DNA from: Pythium myriotylum
Taxonomy: Eukaryota; Oomycota; Peronosporomycetes; Pythiales; Pythiaceae
Assembly: GCA_023091665.1 (NCBI GenBank)
Contig: JALJCQ010000018.1
Location: forward strand, 124,001-188,000
DNA: 64,000 nt
Reading direction: 5' to 3'
Shown here: positions 31,269-42,767 of the stretch, one piece after another
Layout: the number at the start of each line of letters is the position of its first letter
How positions within the stretch are numbered: position 1 is the first letter of the stretch
Translations under genes and position numbers: made by a program
Notes under the pieces: generated by a model
Databases searched by the model: none
Seen by the model: only the letters and a program-made list of their open reading frames with translations
What the model was told of the DNA's origin: nothing

Positions 31269-31663
31269 ATGTAGTTAACTACTAACACCGACGCGTTCCC
31301 GCGCGGTATTTACGGAGGGTACAATCCCTGGTTATAGGATTCATTAATTGCAATCCAATCACCACTTCTATTGATTTGCAGGAACAGATCGGGATATCTC
31401 GAGGCAGTTGCAGGAACAGGAGTCCTGCAAATTCGCAAACGCGAACTCTGACGGCTGTGTGGACGTGATACAAAAATGCACCTCATGAGATGCTGATGTT
31501 TGAAACGGAGCTAAGATGTGGTAAGTTTATCCACACACTACTGTATTGTCGTTTTCTTTGTGGAACTGGCACTGAAACACGAAGATGTCCGAATCGATTT
31601 AGATGTGGTTTTAGGCCAATCAGAGCAGGCAAAGAGATACTTGTCTATCGCGGCTTCAAACGA
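31269..31663. other. 3' flank of protease copy 7
   Basis: No gene is recognised. The interval ends at the left hairpin of the bounded region. Confidence 0.45.
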
Positions 31664-31727
31664 CAAAAGACCTAACCACTTTCCCAACATATTATGAATA
31701 TGAATGGGAAAGTGGTTAGGTCTTTTG
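31664..31727. repeat. Left hairpin, 23-bp arms
   Basis: CAAAAGACCTAACCACTTTC (start of the arm, 31664-31686) is the exact reverse complement of 31705-31727, with an 18-nt AT-rich loop. It lies 38 bp outside the inverted repeat at 31766. Confidence 0.85.
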
Positions 31728-31765
31728 AAATTCGAAGCTCTGGTTGGCTGAATATCGATCGAATG

Positions 31766-31829
31766 GATTTGAAAATGAGACCACGCAAAACAAAACCGGT
31801 CTTTTAACAAGCGATCCACGAGTCAAGTA
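31766..31829 (+). repeat. Left inverted repeat of the bounded region
   Basis: The first 36 bp, starting GATTTGAAAATGAGACCACG, are the exact reverse complement of 52408-52443. The next 28 or so bases still align and share ATCCACGAGTCA with the right copy. Confidence 0.85.
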
Positions 31830-32253
31830 GCCCAAACATGGGAGATGGCCAAAACACAACGAAATCCGGTACAAACACGTTGGCTAAAGTTGAGGCAGAA
31901 TGTGGTGAGCAATCGTTTGAAAACAAAGCTCCCGCTTTCAACGAAGCTCATACTGTATTTGGTGTCGCGCACGAGCCTAATAGAGCCCGTGCGCCATCTA
32001 ATTCATCATTTTGGAATCCCCAAATCCCATTTTGAATCTCGTTCTGAAGATGCACGTCAGGTCATCTCAACTCGTACAAAAAACATACGTCAGGAACTGA
32101 CCCATTACCGGTACCTTGCTCAGTAAAACCTCACGTGGTGTATTTAGGTTTAAAGCCAGTCTTCCCCTCCAGTAAAAGGCTCCCACATCGTGTGGCGTTC
32201 GGCGCACGCCAGAGAGGAGGAATTCCTTTCCACTCTCGGCCCCGTGTCCGGAC

Positions 32254-33297
32254 ATGGAATCTGACAGCGTTGTGTCGGCGACCGTAGACTCGGGCGCGTC
32301 CTGCAACGACCAAGGCTCCCTGACCTCGCAACGAAGTTCGCCGTTCGAACTGCCCGAGTGTCCATCTCTTCCGTCATCGCCTTTCTCAGCGGACGAGTCA
32401 ATCATCTCCTATTGCGATGGACTAAGCGACACGCTAGATTTATCAGCGCTCGTGGCCATCCAAGAAGGTTCAGAACCGCCTCTTCCAGCAACGTCCACCG
32501 CGCTTGCACCGTCCCCATCGACGCCAGCATCATCGGCGCCGCCATCGGCCTTCTCGAGCGCCGACGTGGGCCCGCACCGTCCAGACGGACGGAGCTCTCT
32601 CCAGGGAGAGTGTGCGGAGTCCGGGCTTCGTCTAACCGAAGATCCTTTTCCGTGGTTAACGCCAACGCAAATCGCCCGCGAACGGAAGCTGAGTGTGCAG
32701 CCGTGGGAGCGAGTATACCTTCAACATGACGAAGGTCACAGGGAGAAGGGTTGTGCGGTGCCATTGTATGATACACACGCACTTCTTGCTGCGCAGGTAC
32801 CAGCTGCAGGACTGACCTCTCACTGCTTTATACAATACTTTCTACAGTGGCGGCTTTTCAAGGATCCGTCGTCGAAGAAGCTCTTTAAGGCGAAAAAGAG
32901 CGTGCTGTGCCACCAGTGGAACGAGTTTTGTCCGCGTGCAACCCCCATAATCAAGTCGCTCCCGGTGCTACAGAAGGCATATCGAACGTCCGACTGCTGG
33001 CGCAAGCAACAACTCCACTCACGTTCGCTCGAAGCCAACATCGCGTGCGCCTGTACGAAGTTTTGTCCGTGCTGCGTGAAAGACAGCATGCGATTTGACC
33101 ACAAATTCTGCAACCACTCCGACTACAAGATACTCGACGTTCAACTTCGGCAGATGATCGCCACCGAAGCCAACCCCGCATGCCAGCCAGCTAGAGATCT
33201 CGAAGAGTCTGTGAATGATCTGATCGAAGCAATCGATGCGAACGCGATTGTATTGAATTCGCTCCTCGTGGGACTCAAGCGAAAGCTAAACCAATAA
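32254..33297 (+). CDS. Unrecognised Cys/His-cluster protein
   Basis: 347 codons from ATG. Residues 1 to about 115 are rich in Ser, Pro and Ala and look disordered. The rest is more structured. A dense cluster at residues 265-288 (CACTKFCPCCVKD, then HKFCNH) could bind zinc. The C-terminus is helical and basic (VGLKRKLNQ). The stop codon overlaps an AATAAA signal (CCAATAAAG). It lies in the same orientation as the split gene that starts 0.5 kb downstream; the two may be partners in one mobile element. No family was recognised. Confidence 0.65.
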   Translation: MESDSVVSATVDSGASCNDQGSLTSQRSSPFELPECPSLPSSPFSADESIISYCDGLSDTLDLSALVAIQEGSEPPLPATSTALAPSPSTPASSAPPSAFSSADVGPHRPDGRSSLQGECAESGLRLTEDPFPWLTPTQIARERKLSVQPWERVYLQHDEGHREKGCAVPLYDTHALLAAQVPAAGLTSHCFIQYFLQWRLFKDPSSKKLFKAKKSVLCHQWNEFCPRATPIIKSLPVLQKAYRTSDCWRKQQLHSRSLEANIACACTKFCPCCVKDSMRFDHKFCNHSDYKILDVQLRQMIATEANPACQPARDLEESVNDLIEAIDANAIVLNSLLVGLKRKLNQ

Positions 33298-33793
33298 AGT
33301 CCGTATTTGAGTTTTATTCTTCCTGTGCTCGACGTTCCGTATAGAGCTGTGCCATGCGTGATCCGATTTGCATGGAGACGAAGCCGTCGGCGTGGCGCCA
33401 CCTCGTCCAAAACGAATCCGTCTCAACAGAACAGTGGTCGTTGGTACCAACACACTGTGCCCATATGTCGGTACAACTGAACGCACAGACAAACGGTCAG
33501 GTCACCCAGAATACCAACTCCCAAAGCAAGCGAGTCCACCACCAGCACCAAGCACGAGACCGAGCACGACCACCAGCGCAAGCGAGCACAACCTCCAGCG
33601 CGAGCCGCCTCAACACGAGACTGAGCACGACTGCCACCACAAGCGAGTCCACCACCAGCCTAAGCTACTGCAAGAGCAGTACCAAACGCCAACGCAGGTA
33701 GCCGCAAGCTCGTCATCAACCGCGCACGCTACTGGAGGACAGGGCCCTTGATCAAGCCAATAGGGTGGCAAGTTAAAGTGGTTCTTGGTGTGA
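33298..33793 (+). other. Low-complexity spacer with short repeats
   Basis: An open frame at 33368-33751 (127 codons) is rich in Ser, Thr, Pro, Gln and His. The sequence AAGCGAGTCCACCACCAGC occurs twice (near 33526 and 33640). I cannot tell a real small protein from repeat-driven openness. Confidence 0.35.
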
Positions 33794-35815
33794 TTGACAC
33801 TTGAAACTGTCAATATGAACGAATATGCAACATCACGGTCAGATGGTCATGGCCTGAGTGAAGATGAGGCTAGATCAGCCGATGAGGAAAGTCGAAGTTC
33901 CCCGCGTGTACTCCTTGAGACCCCTGAGCGACGCATTTCCAGTCCAGTAAGACCACCAATCCATCGAATCATGAGCCAGACGGGAGGGCAGAGATCACCA
34001 TTGACCTGTGGGCACAAGAGACGGCGTTGTGCTATCTACGAGCTGTGCAGTTACTGTGGATGCGACCATGACGGAATATCGGTCGAAGTCAAGCTGTCAA
34101 GGCGCGTAGGACAGCACGGAGCTATCCGGGTAATGCCACAGAAGTTACCCAAACGCCTCGCAAATGTTTACCAACCTGGGGCATTTTTTGAGTCACCGAT
34201 GACTCCCCAAGCCCCCGGCAGATCGGCGCACGTGGAACAACATCCTCAGACCCGTTCATCAGGCCAACATCAAGCAGTACAGGTCCCCAGTCGTTTATCA
34301 ACGCAGTTGTTCCGATTTCCGTGCGTAGCCGACGTTCTCCGTGCCCTCGACCTACCCATGCTCGTGCAATACTTCTATAATCACGCACCATCGGCAGAAA
34401 TGCGCTCGACCCAAACCACGTGGCAAGATTATGACAACAGTGCTGTGAAGGCGGCTGTGAAAGTGACTAAGGAAGCGATTGATCAGGTTTGTTTCTTGTT
34501 TTGCGGCGGTGATGAGCCCTCGGGGAAGGCGTTGTGGGATCTCATTGGGCGGCAGGTTGTCCACCAAGGAAGAGAAGCTTTTGCACTCAAGGTTCTAGCC
34601 AATTTGATCGCCTGTTACTCCAAAACGCAGAAGGGATCGATCGAAAGGCGTGCGTTACGCGCGTGTCTCTCTGTACTCTCACTTACTGAGCTTCAGAACC
34701 TCGAAGGTGTGAACATTGCTAAACGAACTTTCGTCAAGGGACGAGAGGACTTAGAGGAGCTGCAGAGAGGCAATCTACTCATGAAAACAAAACGAAGCGT
34801 GCGACGTTTCGATCCGATGGCAGTGGAAGACGCAGTAGCGTTCATGATATCATCGACATACGTGTCATTTTTCTCGTGGGGAACGAAGCGCTTGCGTGTG
34901 GGTGACCAAGCTTTTGTTTTTCCGTCCATAATGCGTCGACAGACAAGAACACACATCTATCAAGCGTACGTGGCCCACATGGCTGAAAAACCGAATGCTC
35001 CGACAATCAAGAGGTCCACGTTCTTCAATATCGTATCCACCTTGACCAACGGCGAAGCACAGCAACGGAACGCTGTCGATTATGTTGTTGGCTTTTTGGC
35101 CAATGATTCAACTGTCTTACTTGAACGGATAATCAGGGATTTGATCCCACCCGGTGAGGAGCAAGGAGAGCTTTTGAGTCATCTCCATCTCGTTGAGGTG
35201 TACCTCAAGTACGGATTCGACTCTCAGCTTCGAGAGAATGAAAGAGGATGCATTCTTCATCACGTTCGCTATGGGCTCGGCGATCGTACAAACACATGCA
35301 CACACAGAGCGACGGTGGGTTGCACTAGCAGTTGCCCTCCGCCAACGAACGTAATCTGCGACGACTGTCGTGAGGTATTCCGCCTGTACTCCGTTCTGAA
35401 AACCAAATTGCAGTCTGTGGATGATGGCAAGGGTATCATCGATGCGCACTTCGCGAGATCAATGGGGGTGGTTCGCTCGTGGGTTAAGGAAAAGCACAAT
35501 TGTGTGACACCTACTGAGGCTGTTATTGCACTCAAAAGCCACGGCGGTCTGCCAAACACAGTTGTGGAGCTCATCGAGCATGACCGAGAGAGGTTGGACC
35601 GACTAGTGAAGGTCGTGGAGAACTTTGCGACCGCGATTCGAAAGTATGTGAAACGTGCCAATCACATCAAACTGAAGCGACACAACACGAGCGCAGTGCC
35701 GAACCCAGCGGATGGATATGCAAGCTGTCCAACATTCACGGTTACATTTTTTGAGTACTCTGGGATTGGGAAGGGGTTCCAATTCCTCTGCAACCCATCT
35801 AAGGGCTCGTGTGTT
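33794..35815 (+). pseudogene. Unrecognised protein, 5' part, split by retrotransposon
   Basis: Read in frame to 35815, this encodes about 674 residues. Residues 72-92 hold a Cys/His cluster (CGHKRRRCAIYELCSYCGCD). A second Cys/His-rich patch lies in the last third (CTHRATVGCTSSC, then ICDDC). Between them is a helical segment with RSTFFNIVSTLTNGEAQQR and VDYVVGFLAND. The reading frame resumes at 49227 once the retrotransposon and one TGTT copy are removed, giving a protein of about 1030 residues. The pattern recalls large uncharacterised proteins with mobile-element distributions, but I cannot name the family. The first coordinates past 35815 read into the LTR. Confidence 0.7.
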
Positions 35816-37001
35816 TGTGATGTAGCGGTCGTACGTTTTTGACAATCCACCCGGCTCCAACTAGCGAAGGGGTAGCGCTAGGAGCCGGGAAACACTTGCC
35901 AAACTTAGCTGCTCCCGCTCTGCTGCTGCTGCGATTCCGGTTCAGTCACGACAGACTAACCCGGTTTCAATAGCAGGCAAAACGCGATCGCAGAAGGTGG
36001 GCAAAGCTTTCTCCACGCAGATATCCAAAGATGACTAGCGCAAGCGAGATAGAATGCTCACCCAGCTAGCACCTCACGTTGTGTACCCTTTGACGGTTCT
36101 TCAGAAGCTGGGTAATAGAGGAAATGACCCGCTACCCGATGCTGTCTGATTTGGTAGGCAAACCGGTTGCCAGAACCTTCAGATACTACGGAAATGCAAG
36201 CGAAAAGGGGGGACTGTGACGGCACGGAGCGATCAACCAGTCCAAGCAACCGGTCCCAGACCGGAGCAAACGCAAGAAAGACAAATACAATAGAATGTAT
36301 TACCGGGTTTCCCAGTTAATACAGCTCGCCACCACACTATAAAAACCCTCAGTCCGTGGCCTGAGCCACTTCCCTTAGGTTATCGAACCAGGAAACCGCT
36401 TCACCCAGTCACTTCACCGGCTCCACGACTCGCAAGGCAACGCACACACACGCAGTACACACCGCCAGAGCACTCCAACACACAGCCAGTACCTTAGAGA
36501 ACCGGGATGTCGAGGTGGCCGCCGATACAACTGCTGTTGTAGGCCCGAAGACTTGGAGCTGACAAGGCAAAAGGGGAAGTCTATTACGGAGGGTGGGCCG
36601 GTTGTCCCGTCCCTCTTATAACCGGGAGATACTGTTTACTAAACCAGAATCGAAGAGGTACCGACGGGTGCGAATCAGATTCCAATGGGTTCGCGGACCA
36701 GTACGGATGGCTAATGGCACACACGAAACTAACGGTAATTTTCCGCTAGAACCGGTAATATACCAGACACTTCCCTGAAATCTCTAACCGGCTGGTAATA
36801 TTCGCCAGTAGAGTCAGGTACCGCGTTTCCCGGTACTATTAGTGTGGCACAACCGGAAACTGGGTATAAATACCCAGCTAGTGTGTAGTACACAATTTTA
36901 GACCTATCCTAAAGAACCACAGTGGTTCTTGACAGTTCCCGGTCCCACAGAGATGGGGAATTCCGGGAAAGTCCGCGGGGAACCGGTCCCGCTACATCAA
37001 A
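35816..37001 (-). repeat. LTR of the 13.4-kb element (3' LTR in gag-pol sense)
   Basis: 1186 bp. The ends are inverted repeats (TGATGTAGCGG inside the left edge and CCGCTACATCA inside the right edge). Nearly identical to 48038-49222. Confidence 0.9.
36865..36872 (+). promoter_or_regulatory. TATA box in LTR on the gag-pol antisense strand
   Basis: TATAAATA in the context GGGTATAAATACCC, with a second box TATAAAAA at 36338-36345. Both read toward the opposite-strand ORF, whose first ATG would be 37031. The same boxes in the right LTR point into the host gene remnant at 49227. Function is inferred from sequence only. Confidence 0.4.
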
Positions 37002-37183
37002 ACCTGTGTTGTTCCCCGACGCCATTCTTGATGTCGGAGGGGGCAGCACACAACAGCGCGCTTGCTGCAACGGCCATGAATACAGCGCAGGCGGCGGAGA
37101 TGGCAGGCACGACTGGTACGTATCGCATCTGAACACTTGGCCGACGCGGAGATGTTGATCCCGGTTCCGCAGGCTCTGAGATC

Positions 37184-39604
37184 GTGCCATGGACGTCGCC
37201 GGCGAGCCGGCTGCGAGTCGACGAGTCGGGGCAGGCGCATCCGTTTCCTGAGGTTGAGGGCGTCCGTTCGTTCAGCCGTATCCTCTTGCGGCAGGTTGCT
37301 GAGAGGTTGCGGCGACCGGATCAAGTCGACGTCGACTTGACCGGGTCCTTCGACCGGCTCGAGGCCTTGCTGGCAATCCAGCTACCGGCTTCGGTGCACC
37401 CGTTTGACGATCGTGACAACTGGGAGGTTCCGGTTGGCCACGTGCTGCGCTCACTATTTCGAGAGGGGGAGGACGTCGACAGCGTCGTACTCTATCGCCA
37501 CGACGATCGGAGCCCGCCACCTGAGCACCCAAGCGCCGAGCGGATCGCGAACGTGGTGACGAAGGCGACGGCGCTATACGCGAACCTCGCTGGGATGTAC
37601 GGTGAGGAGCGCCTCTTCGAGCGCGTGGTGTGCACGGCGCGGTCGAACGCGTGGCTGTCGCACGTGGCTTCGACGCTGGCCGACATCGCAAGCGTGCGCG
37701 AGACCAGCTCGCTGACGAAGGACGACCCCCGGTCGACCACAATCATGATGCTCGAAGGTAGGCTCCAAGCGCAGGAGGCACGCGCGAGGCATCTCGAGAA
37801 CAGGCCGTCGTCCGGGTGCCGCGATTGCCAGCGGCTGCTGAACCGGGTTGAAGACTTGAGGGGCTTCGCTATCAACCTCGAGACAACCAAGACGGGCTTG
37901 GCGGTGCGCGTGGGCGAGCTCCACAGTGAGCTTCAACACGCCCAAACGCGATTTGCAAGCCAGGAACAGGAGCTGAAGGAGGCACGGAGCCGGGTTGCGG
38001 AGCTCGAGAATCGAAACAGAGGGTTGGAGCGCCATGCAGCCGAGTTGAAGAGGCGCGTCGACGCCCTCGAGCAAGTTCAAGTACCGGATAACCGTCTCAC
38101 GCGGGCCCAAGCCGAGCACGTCTACGAGTTCTGCTGGACGAACTCGGCGGCCCTTGGCGATCCCCGACGCTGGTGGGAACTGGTCAGGGCATGTGAACTG
38201 AACGACCAGAGGTCGCTCCAGCCGACTCAGTTCATGGTTGCCGCTGCTTCATCCTCGGCTCCGTCCACGCCAGTGCTCGCATTGAACCAGATACCAGACG
38301 CTTTCGATGGTTTTCCGGCTGCTCGCGCGCGATCAACTCGGTCGATGGACGAGTCGCTGGAGGACGCGTTGTTGGAGGCGTCACTTGCAGGCACCGGCTC
38401 CAGAAAGGCTCGGAAGGCGTCACAGGATGCGACGGCGCAGATGGCCTTGAGCGCGAAGTACGACGCGCAGTTGACTCAGTTTCTGGCTCAAGCGATCTCT
38501 GACGAAGATGAAGGCGATTCGAGCGGTGCAGCTGTGGTCTCCCAGACCGGCTCGACTACCGGGAGGACGAGCACTTCAAGCAGCAGACCGGCGCCAGCGA
38601 GCAGCACTACCAGGTCAACGCCGGCTTCTGACGCTGTCGACGCGTACACAGGTCTCCCGAACAAGGTGTTGGCTTTGTGGTTCAAGGAGCCGATCCGGTT
38701 CCCACCGGATCAGGCGACCTCGCGCTCTTTCCGCGAGCTCGCAGCGTCTCCGTTCCCGCTAAACGCCACCCGGTCGACTAGCTCGGTTCTCCACTATGAT
38801 CGGCCCGTTGAAAGACACAGGATCACGTTCGCCGGGCAGCCCACGCAGGGGATACCCGGGCAGACGCCGTACTTCCCGAACTACGAACCGGTCAAGTTGA
38901 AGGGCAGTCAGATACTCGATCAATATTGCACCGCTGAGGGTCTTCGGGAGGTTCGCGCTCTTCTTGCTACCCGCCCGTGGGATGACATGTACTTCCGGCG
39001 AGTCTTGTTCTACTTCCTGCACAACCCGACCGAAGACTCCGAAGAACAAGCCAACTATCTCGACGCTCGGTTGAGGTTCCAGTACGAGAACCGGCAGGCG
39101 CTCTGGTTTCTGACTCACTGGCTCTTTCTAGCGAAGAAGCCGTCTGCTCGCATCGACCCGGCGTGGGTCGACTTGTACGCGAACCGGGAAGAGCTCAAGC
39201 GGGTCCTCCGACGCGAGTCCCAAGCCCTCAGCCAGCAAGCTCCCGCCGACACCGTCACTGCCTACCTTCAGAGCGAGCCCGCCCTGTGGACCGAGCCCGC
39301 CAAGCCTTGCGTGTGGGCACTGGAGCCGTTCGGACCGGGGAACTCCGCGATTGACCAACTCCGCAGGTTGGACGAGGAAGAACCGATCCGGTGCTACTGG
39401 GCGAACCAGCCCGGCCGCTTCGTGGAAGCTCTCCTTCCAGGTCAGCTCGAGATCATGGACCGGCTCGGCGGTCGGTGCTGGGAGCTGCCGGCGCCGTGGA
39501 ACGATCCAAGCTACGTTCCGTTCCCGCTGAACCAAGCGACACCCGGCACTCCTGGACCCGACTTCATGTTCCGACCGTCGCGGAACCGTGCGTCTCACAT
39601 TTGA
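37184..39604 (+). CDS. Opposite-strand ORF of the 13.4-kb element, unknown coiled-coil protein
   Basis: The frame is open for 807 codons but begins at a GTG. Upstream in the same frame lies an ATG at 37031 (MSEGAAHNSALAATAMN), only 30 bp inside the LTR, separated by one TGA at 37130-37132; so the original start was probably 37031. Residues about 186-298 form a long coiled coil (for example LENRNRGLERHAAELKRRV). A Ser/Thr-rich linker and a conserved-looking C-terminal half (FLHNPTEDSEEQANYLDARL) follow. It shares no motif with gag or pol. Its TGA and the pol TGA overlap in one TGATCA. Position recalls the extra ORFs of some giant plant Ty3/gypsy elements. Role unknown. Confidence 0.7.
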   Translation: MPWTSPASRLRVDESGQAHPFPEVEGVRSFSRILLRQVAERLRRPDQVDVDLTGSFDRLEALLAIQLPASVHPFDDRDNWEVPVGHVLRSLFREGEDVDSVVLYRHDDRSPPPEHPSAERIANVVTKATALYANLAGMYGEERLFERVVCTARSNAWLSHVASTLADIASVRETSSLTKDDPRSTTIMMLEGRLQAQEARARHLENRPSSGCRDCQRLLNRVEDLRGFAINLETTKTGLAVRVGELHSELQHAQTRFASQEQELKEARSRVAELENRNRGLERHAAELKRRVDALEQVQVPDNRLTRAQAEHVYEFCWTNSAALGDPRRWWELVRACELNDQRSLQPTQFMVAAASSSAPSTPVLALNQIPDAFDGFPAARARSTRSMDESLEDALLEASLAGTGSRKARKASQDATAQMALSAKYDAQLTQFLAQAISDEDEGDSSGAAVVSQTGSTTGRTSTSSSRPAPASSTTRSTPASDAVDAYTGLPNKVLALWFKEPIRFPPDQATSRSFRELAASPFPLNATRSTSSVLHYDRPVERHRITFAGQPTQGIPGQTPYFPNYEPVKLKGSQILDQYCTAEGLREVRALLATRPWDDMYFRRVLFYFLHNPTEDSEEQANYLDARLRFQYENRQALWFLTHWLFLAKKPSARIDPAWVDLYANREELKRVLRRESQALSQQAPADTVTAYLQSEPALWTEPAKPCVWALEPFGPGNSAIDQLRRLDEEEPIRCYWANQPGRFVEALLPGQLEIMDRLGGRCWELPAPWNDPSYVPFPLNQATPGTPGPDFMFRPSRNRASHI

Positions 39605-42600
39605 TCACAGGGCTCCCATGGTCTTCCGCGTAGCACTCTTCGTAGCACTGCATATCAGGTTAACTGGCTTGTTCATTCCACTGGCTTGTTCACTCTTCGT
39701 TAATACACGTTCACCTTGACTTCTTTTTGTTGACATGCATCTGGCTCTCTTTTGACAACTAGTCAGCTGACAGTTGCACAGTCCTAGAGCTCGGACTATG
39801 CGCGCACCCAGACCGATCGGTGCGCGTCCATGCAATGCAAGGGGCCTCTTGATCGGCAAAGAGCCCAGTTGGCTGGCTATTCGCAGGGCCAGCCGTTCCT
39901 GCGTGGCACCGAGTTGACGCCCCTTGGCCGGCTCGGCCATGACGTCACTGTCGTCACCAGTCTGCATAGCAGCGAAACGCATCCGGGCTCGTTGGCTGGC
40001 TTCAAACTCGTACAGTAGCCGGCCGGAATCCATACGCTCGACAGGCACCCACTCTGGCTCGTCGTAACCGGTCCAGCGGACCAGGTACTCTTTCGCTCGG
40101 CGACCGTTCCTTGTCCTTGGACCAGTCCAGCGAACGTCGATGATCTCTTCGATTCGATACTGACCCGCAGCTTCATCCGGCTCCCAACTGTCTTCCGGGA
40201 GTATGGCAGCGTCCAGGTCATCGTCATCCGGCACGTTCACCTGTTCTGACCAACCGGGGCGCTCTTCGAACACGATCCTCGGCTTCAACCTGCTGACATG
40301 AACCCATGGGGCGATCCGGTACGGCGTGCTATCAACATCCAGCCGGACTCGGTATGCTTCGTCCTTCTCAGTGATCCGGAACGGCCCGTGCCAAGCATGA
40401 GCTAGCTTTCGACTCAGACCTGCTCGAACACGAGCCATGTACAACCAGACCTGCTGGCCGACCTCGAAACCGGCTTTGAACTTGTCAGGTAACTGGTTCC
40501 AAGCGTCTGTCGCTGCTTCGGCTCGGTTCTCTTTAGCCTGTTGTTGGAGATCATGCGCCCATGCTTTTGCATACTCGTGTGTCCGGTGAACCCGGAGACG
40601 CCACAGATACGCGCTCAACTGGTCTCGTCCCCTCGGCGGTCTTTCGAGCATAGCCGATACTGTCGTCCGAGCATCCCATCCGTGGAGCAGGAAAAACGGG
40701 GTGTCCTTCCGGACTGTGTCGTACGAGGTGTTGATGGCCAGCATGAGCCGGCTCACGACATCTTCCCAGTCACCCTGGTCTGGCTGCTCGACATACGCGC
40801 GCACACTTCGCACCACTGTCTGAACCGAGCGTTCTTGCTGCCCGTTTGCCTGTGGCCTATACACCAAGGTGGCTCGTTGCCGGCTCTGGATCATCCTCCG
40901 GAACTGGTTAAACACGTCGCTCATGAAACGAGGATCCTGGTCGTGACGAATTACAGCACTGGCTCCATACCGCTGAAATACCACTCGCTCGTAGACTTCA
41001 GCCACCGCAGGAGCCGAGGTGTCACTCATTGCCTCACTCATGACGTAACCGGTGAACATGTCCTGGAAGAGCAGGAGCGCGGTATTTCCCCGGTTCGACG
41101 GGGGCAGGGGCATGACAAAATCCATCGAGAGTACCTGGAATGGACGTTCTGGCATGATGTTACCAGGACTCGGACCGGGATTACGTGGCAGACCTTTCGC
41201 AGTGACGCAATCAGTGCATTCCTGGATGTACCGTTCCACATCCCGGTACATCCCGCGCCAGTAGTACTCCGACCGAACCCTCTCGAACGTTCGCACGATA
41301 CCCTGGTGACCGGCTTGGAAGTCGTCGTGGCACAGGTGGAGCACGTCTCTGCGCATGTCGCGAGGCACGACCAGTCGCGCCTGGTCCCTATCACGCCTTT
41401 CTGAGTGGTTCGGTCGGCCTACGTACCGGAGGACATCAAACGAGTCGACGCAGAACTGGTCGGCGACCTTCGCCGCGTCACGCACCTTTCGCTCACTGAG
41501 ACGCCCCAGTTCGCCGAGCAGGAACCACTTGATGCTGGCGAGCTCTTCGTCGTCCTCGTCGTCCTCCTGGTGTGCCCTGATCCGTCGCCAGCGTTCGGCG
41601 ACGGGATCCTCAACGGCTTCAACCGGCTCCTCAACGGCTTCAACAGCCACTGCGCCGGCGCGAGCAGGGTCGCCCGCGCGTCGTCGAACCGGACGAGCTT
41701 CATCGCCGCCTTCGTGCGGTCGGTCTTCGTGCCTTTGTTCGCTGCGTAGGGCCTCTGCGGCGGCGGCGCCTTCTTCGCTGTTCTCTCCCACGCTGACACG
41801 GGTGACTGACTGTTCAGAATCTGTCAGGGTGCCCGTCTCACGGCGTGGGACAGCACCACCTGAGACAGACCTGCTGAGACGTGGCAACTGAGATATATCT
41901 CCGTGGGTGACAGGACCTGTCACGGGAGTGGGACGTTCTTGACCGACACGTCCTGCAGCCACGTCAGTCGCGGGAGAGACCTGGTCGGCGATCCTTTGAG
42001 CACGCCGCAGCGCGCGCAGCTGCCTCTCCGTCAGTCGCGCCCCCTCCTCTGCCATGCCGACTGACTCTTGACGCTCCTGGCTCCGCGTAACGATGAGCAC
42101 GGGGACGGCCGCGTCGTCGGCTGGCTCTTCGGTGAGAGAGGTCGCGACTGATGACGGCAGCGGCTCGACGCCCGGGCCGCTCGACGCTGCAGCCTCGTCG
42201 GAGCCCGAGACGAGCACTGGCTCTGAGACAGGGACAGACGTTGGCGCTCTGTCGGCGCCTGGTAGGACCTTGTTGAGAGTCTTCAACTCGACCAGTTCTT
42301 CGAACCTGGTGAGTTCGAACGACTCGCCCAGTCGCAACGCCTTCGAGGCCAGATAGTCAGCCGGTGCATCTCCATCACGTAGCACATGCACAAGTCGGAC
42401 CCTGTCGAACGCCGGTTCGAGAGACTGGTATCTGGCCAGAAGTAGCTGGAGCCGTGGCTCATGACACTTCATGGTACCCTCGCACTGCTGGATCGCGAGT
42501 CGTGAGTCGCCCACAACTACCACTTCCTTGGCTCCCATCGTGCTCAGATGCTCGAGCCCGGTTAGCATCCCGGTGTACTCGGCCTCGTTGACGGATATTC

Positions 42601-42766
42601 CGCTCAGCGCCAGTCCTCGAGCATATACCGGCTCTCAGCCAGGCATACGCCAGACTATGAAACTAGCACTCGCAGCCCGGGTCTTCAGCTTGGCGGAACC
42701 GTCGAATGTGAGCACGAAACCGGTAAAGCCATCATTCACCGACTCAATTCCCAGTGATGCGGGCCT
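39605..42766 (-). pseudogene. Archaeal-type RNase H, integrase and chromodomain
   Basis: The first part is a second RNase H with all acidic residues: LTFDGSAKL, NEAEYTGM, VVGDSRLAI and APADYLAS. It is broken by one TGA after RMPG (near 42637), and the long open frame starts after that at 42568. A disordered acidic linker follows, then integrase with the zinc region (HLCHDDFQAGHQG, CTDC), catalytic residues in LSMDFVMP, RHDQDPRFM and GQQERS, and a chromodomain (EYLVRWTGYDEPEWVP). A frameshift near 42770 separates this from the reverse transcriptase. The stop shares TGATCA with the opposite-strand ORF. Confidence 0.88.
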
Positions 42767-42767
42767 T

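Noticed and set aside
40541..41404. 287-codon plus-strand frame inside the 13.4-kb element
   Set aside because: It lies opposite the integrase and reads as its mirror. The region is fully explained by integrase, unlike 37184-39604.
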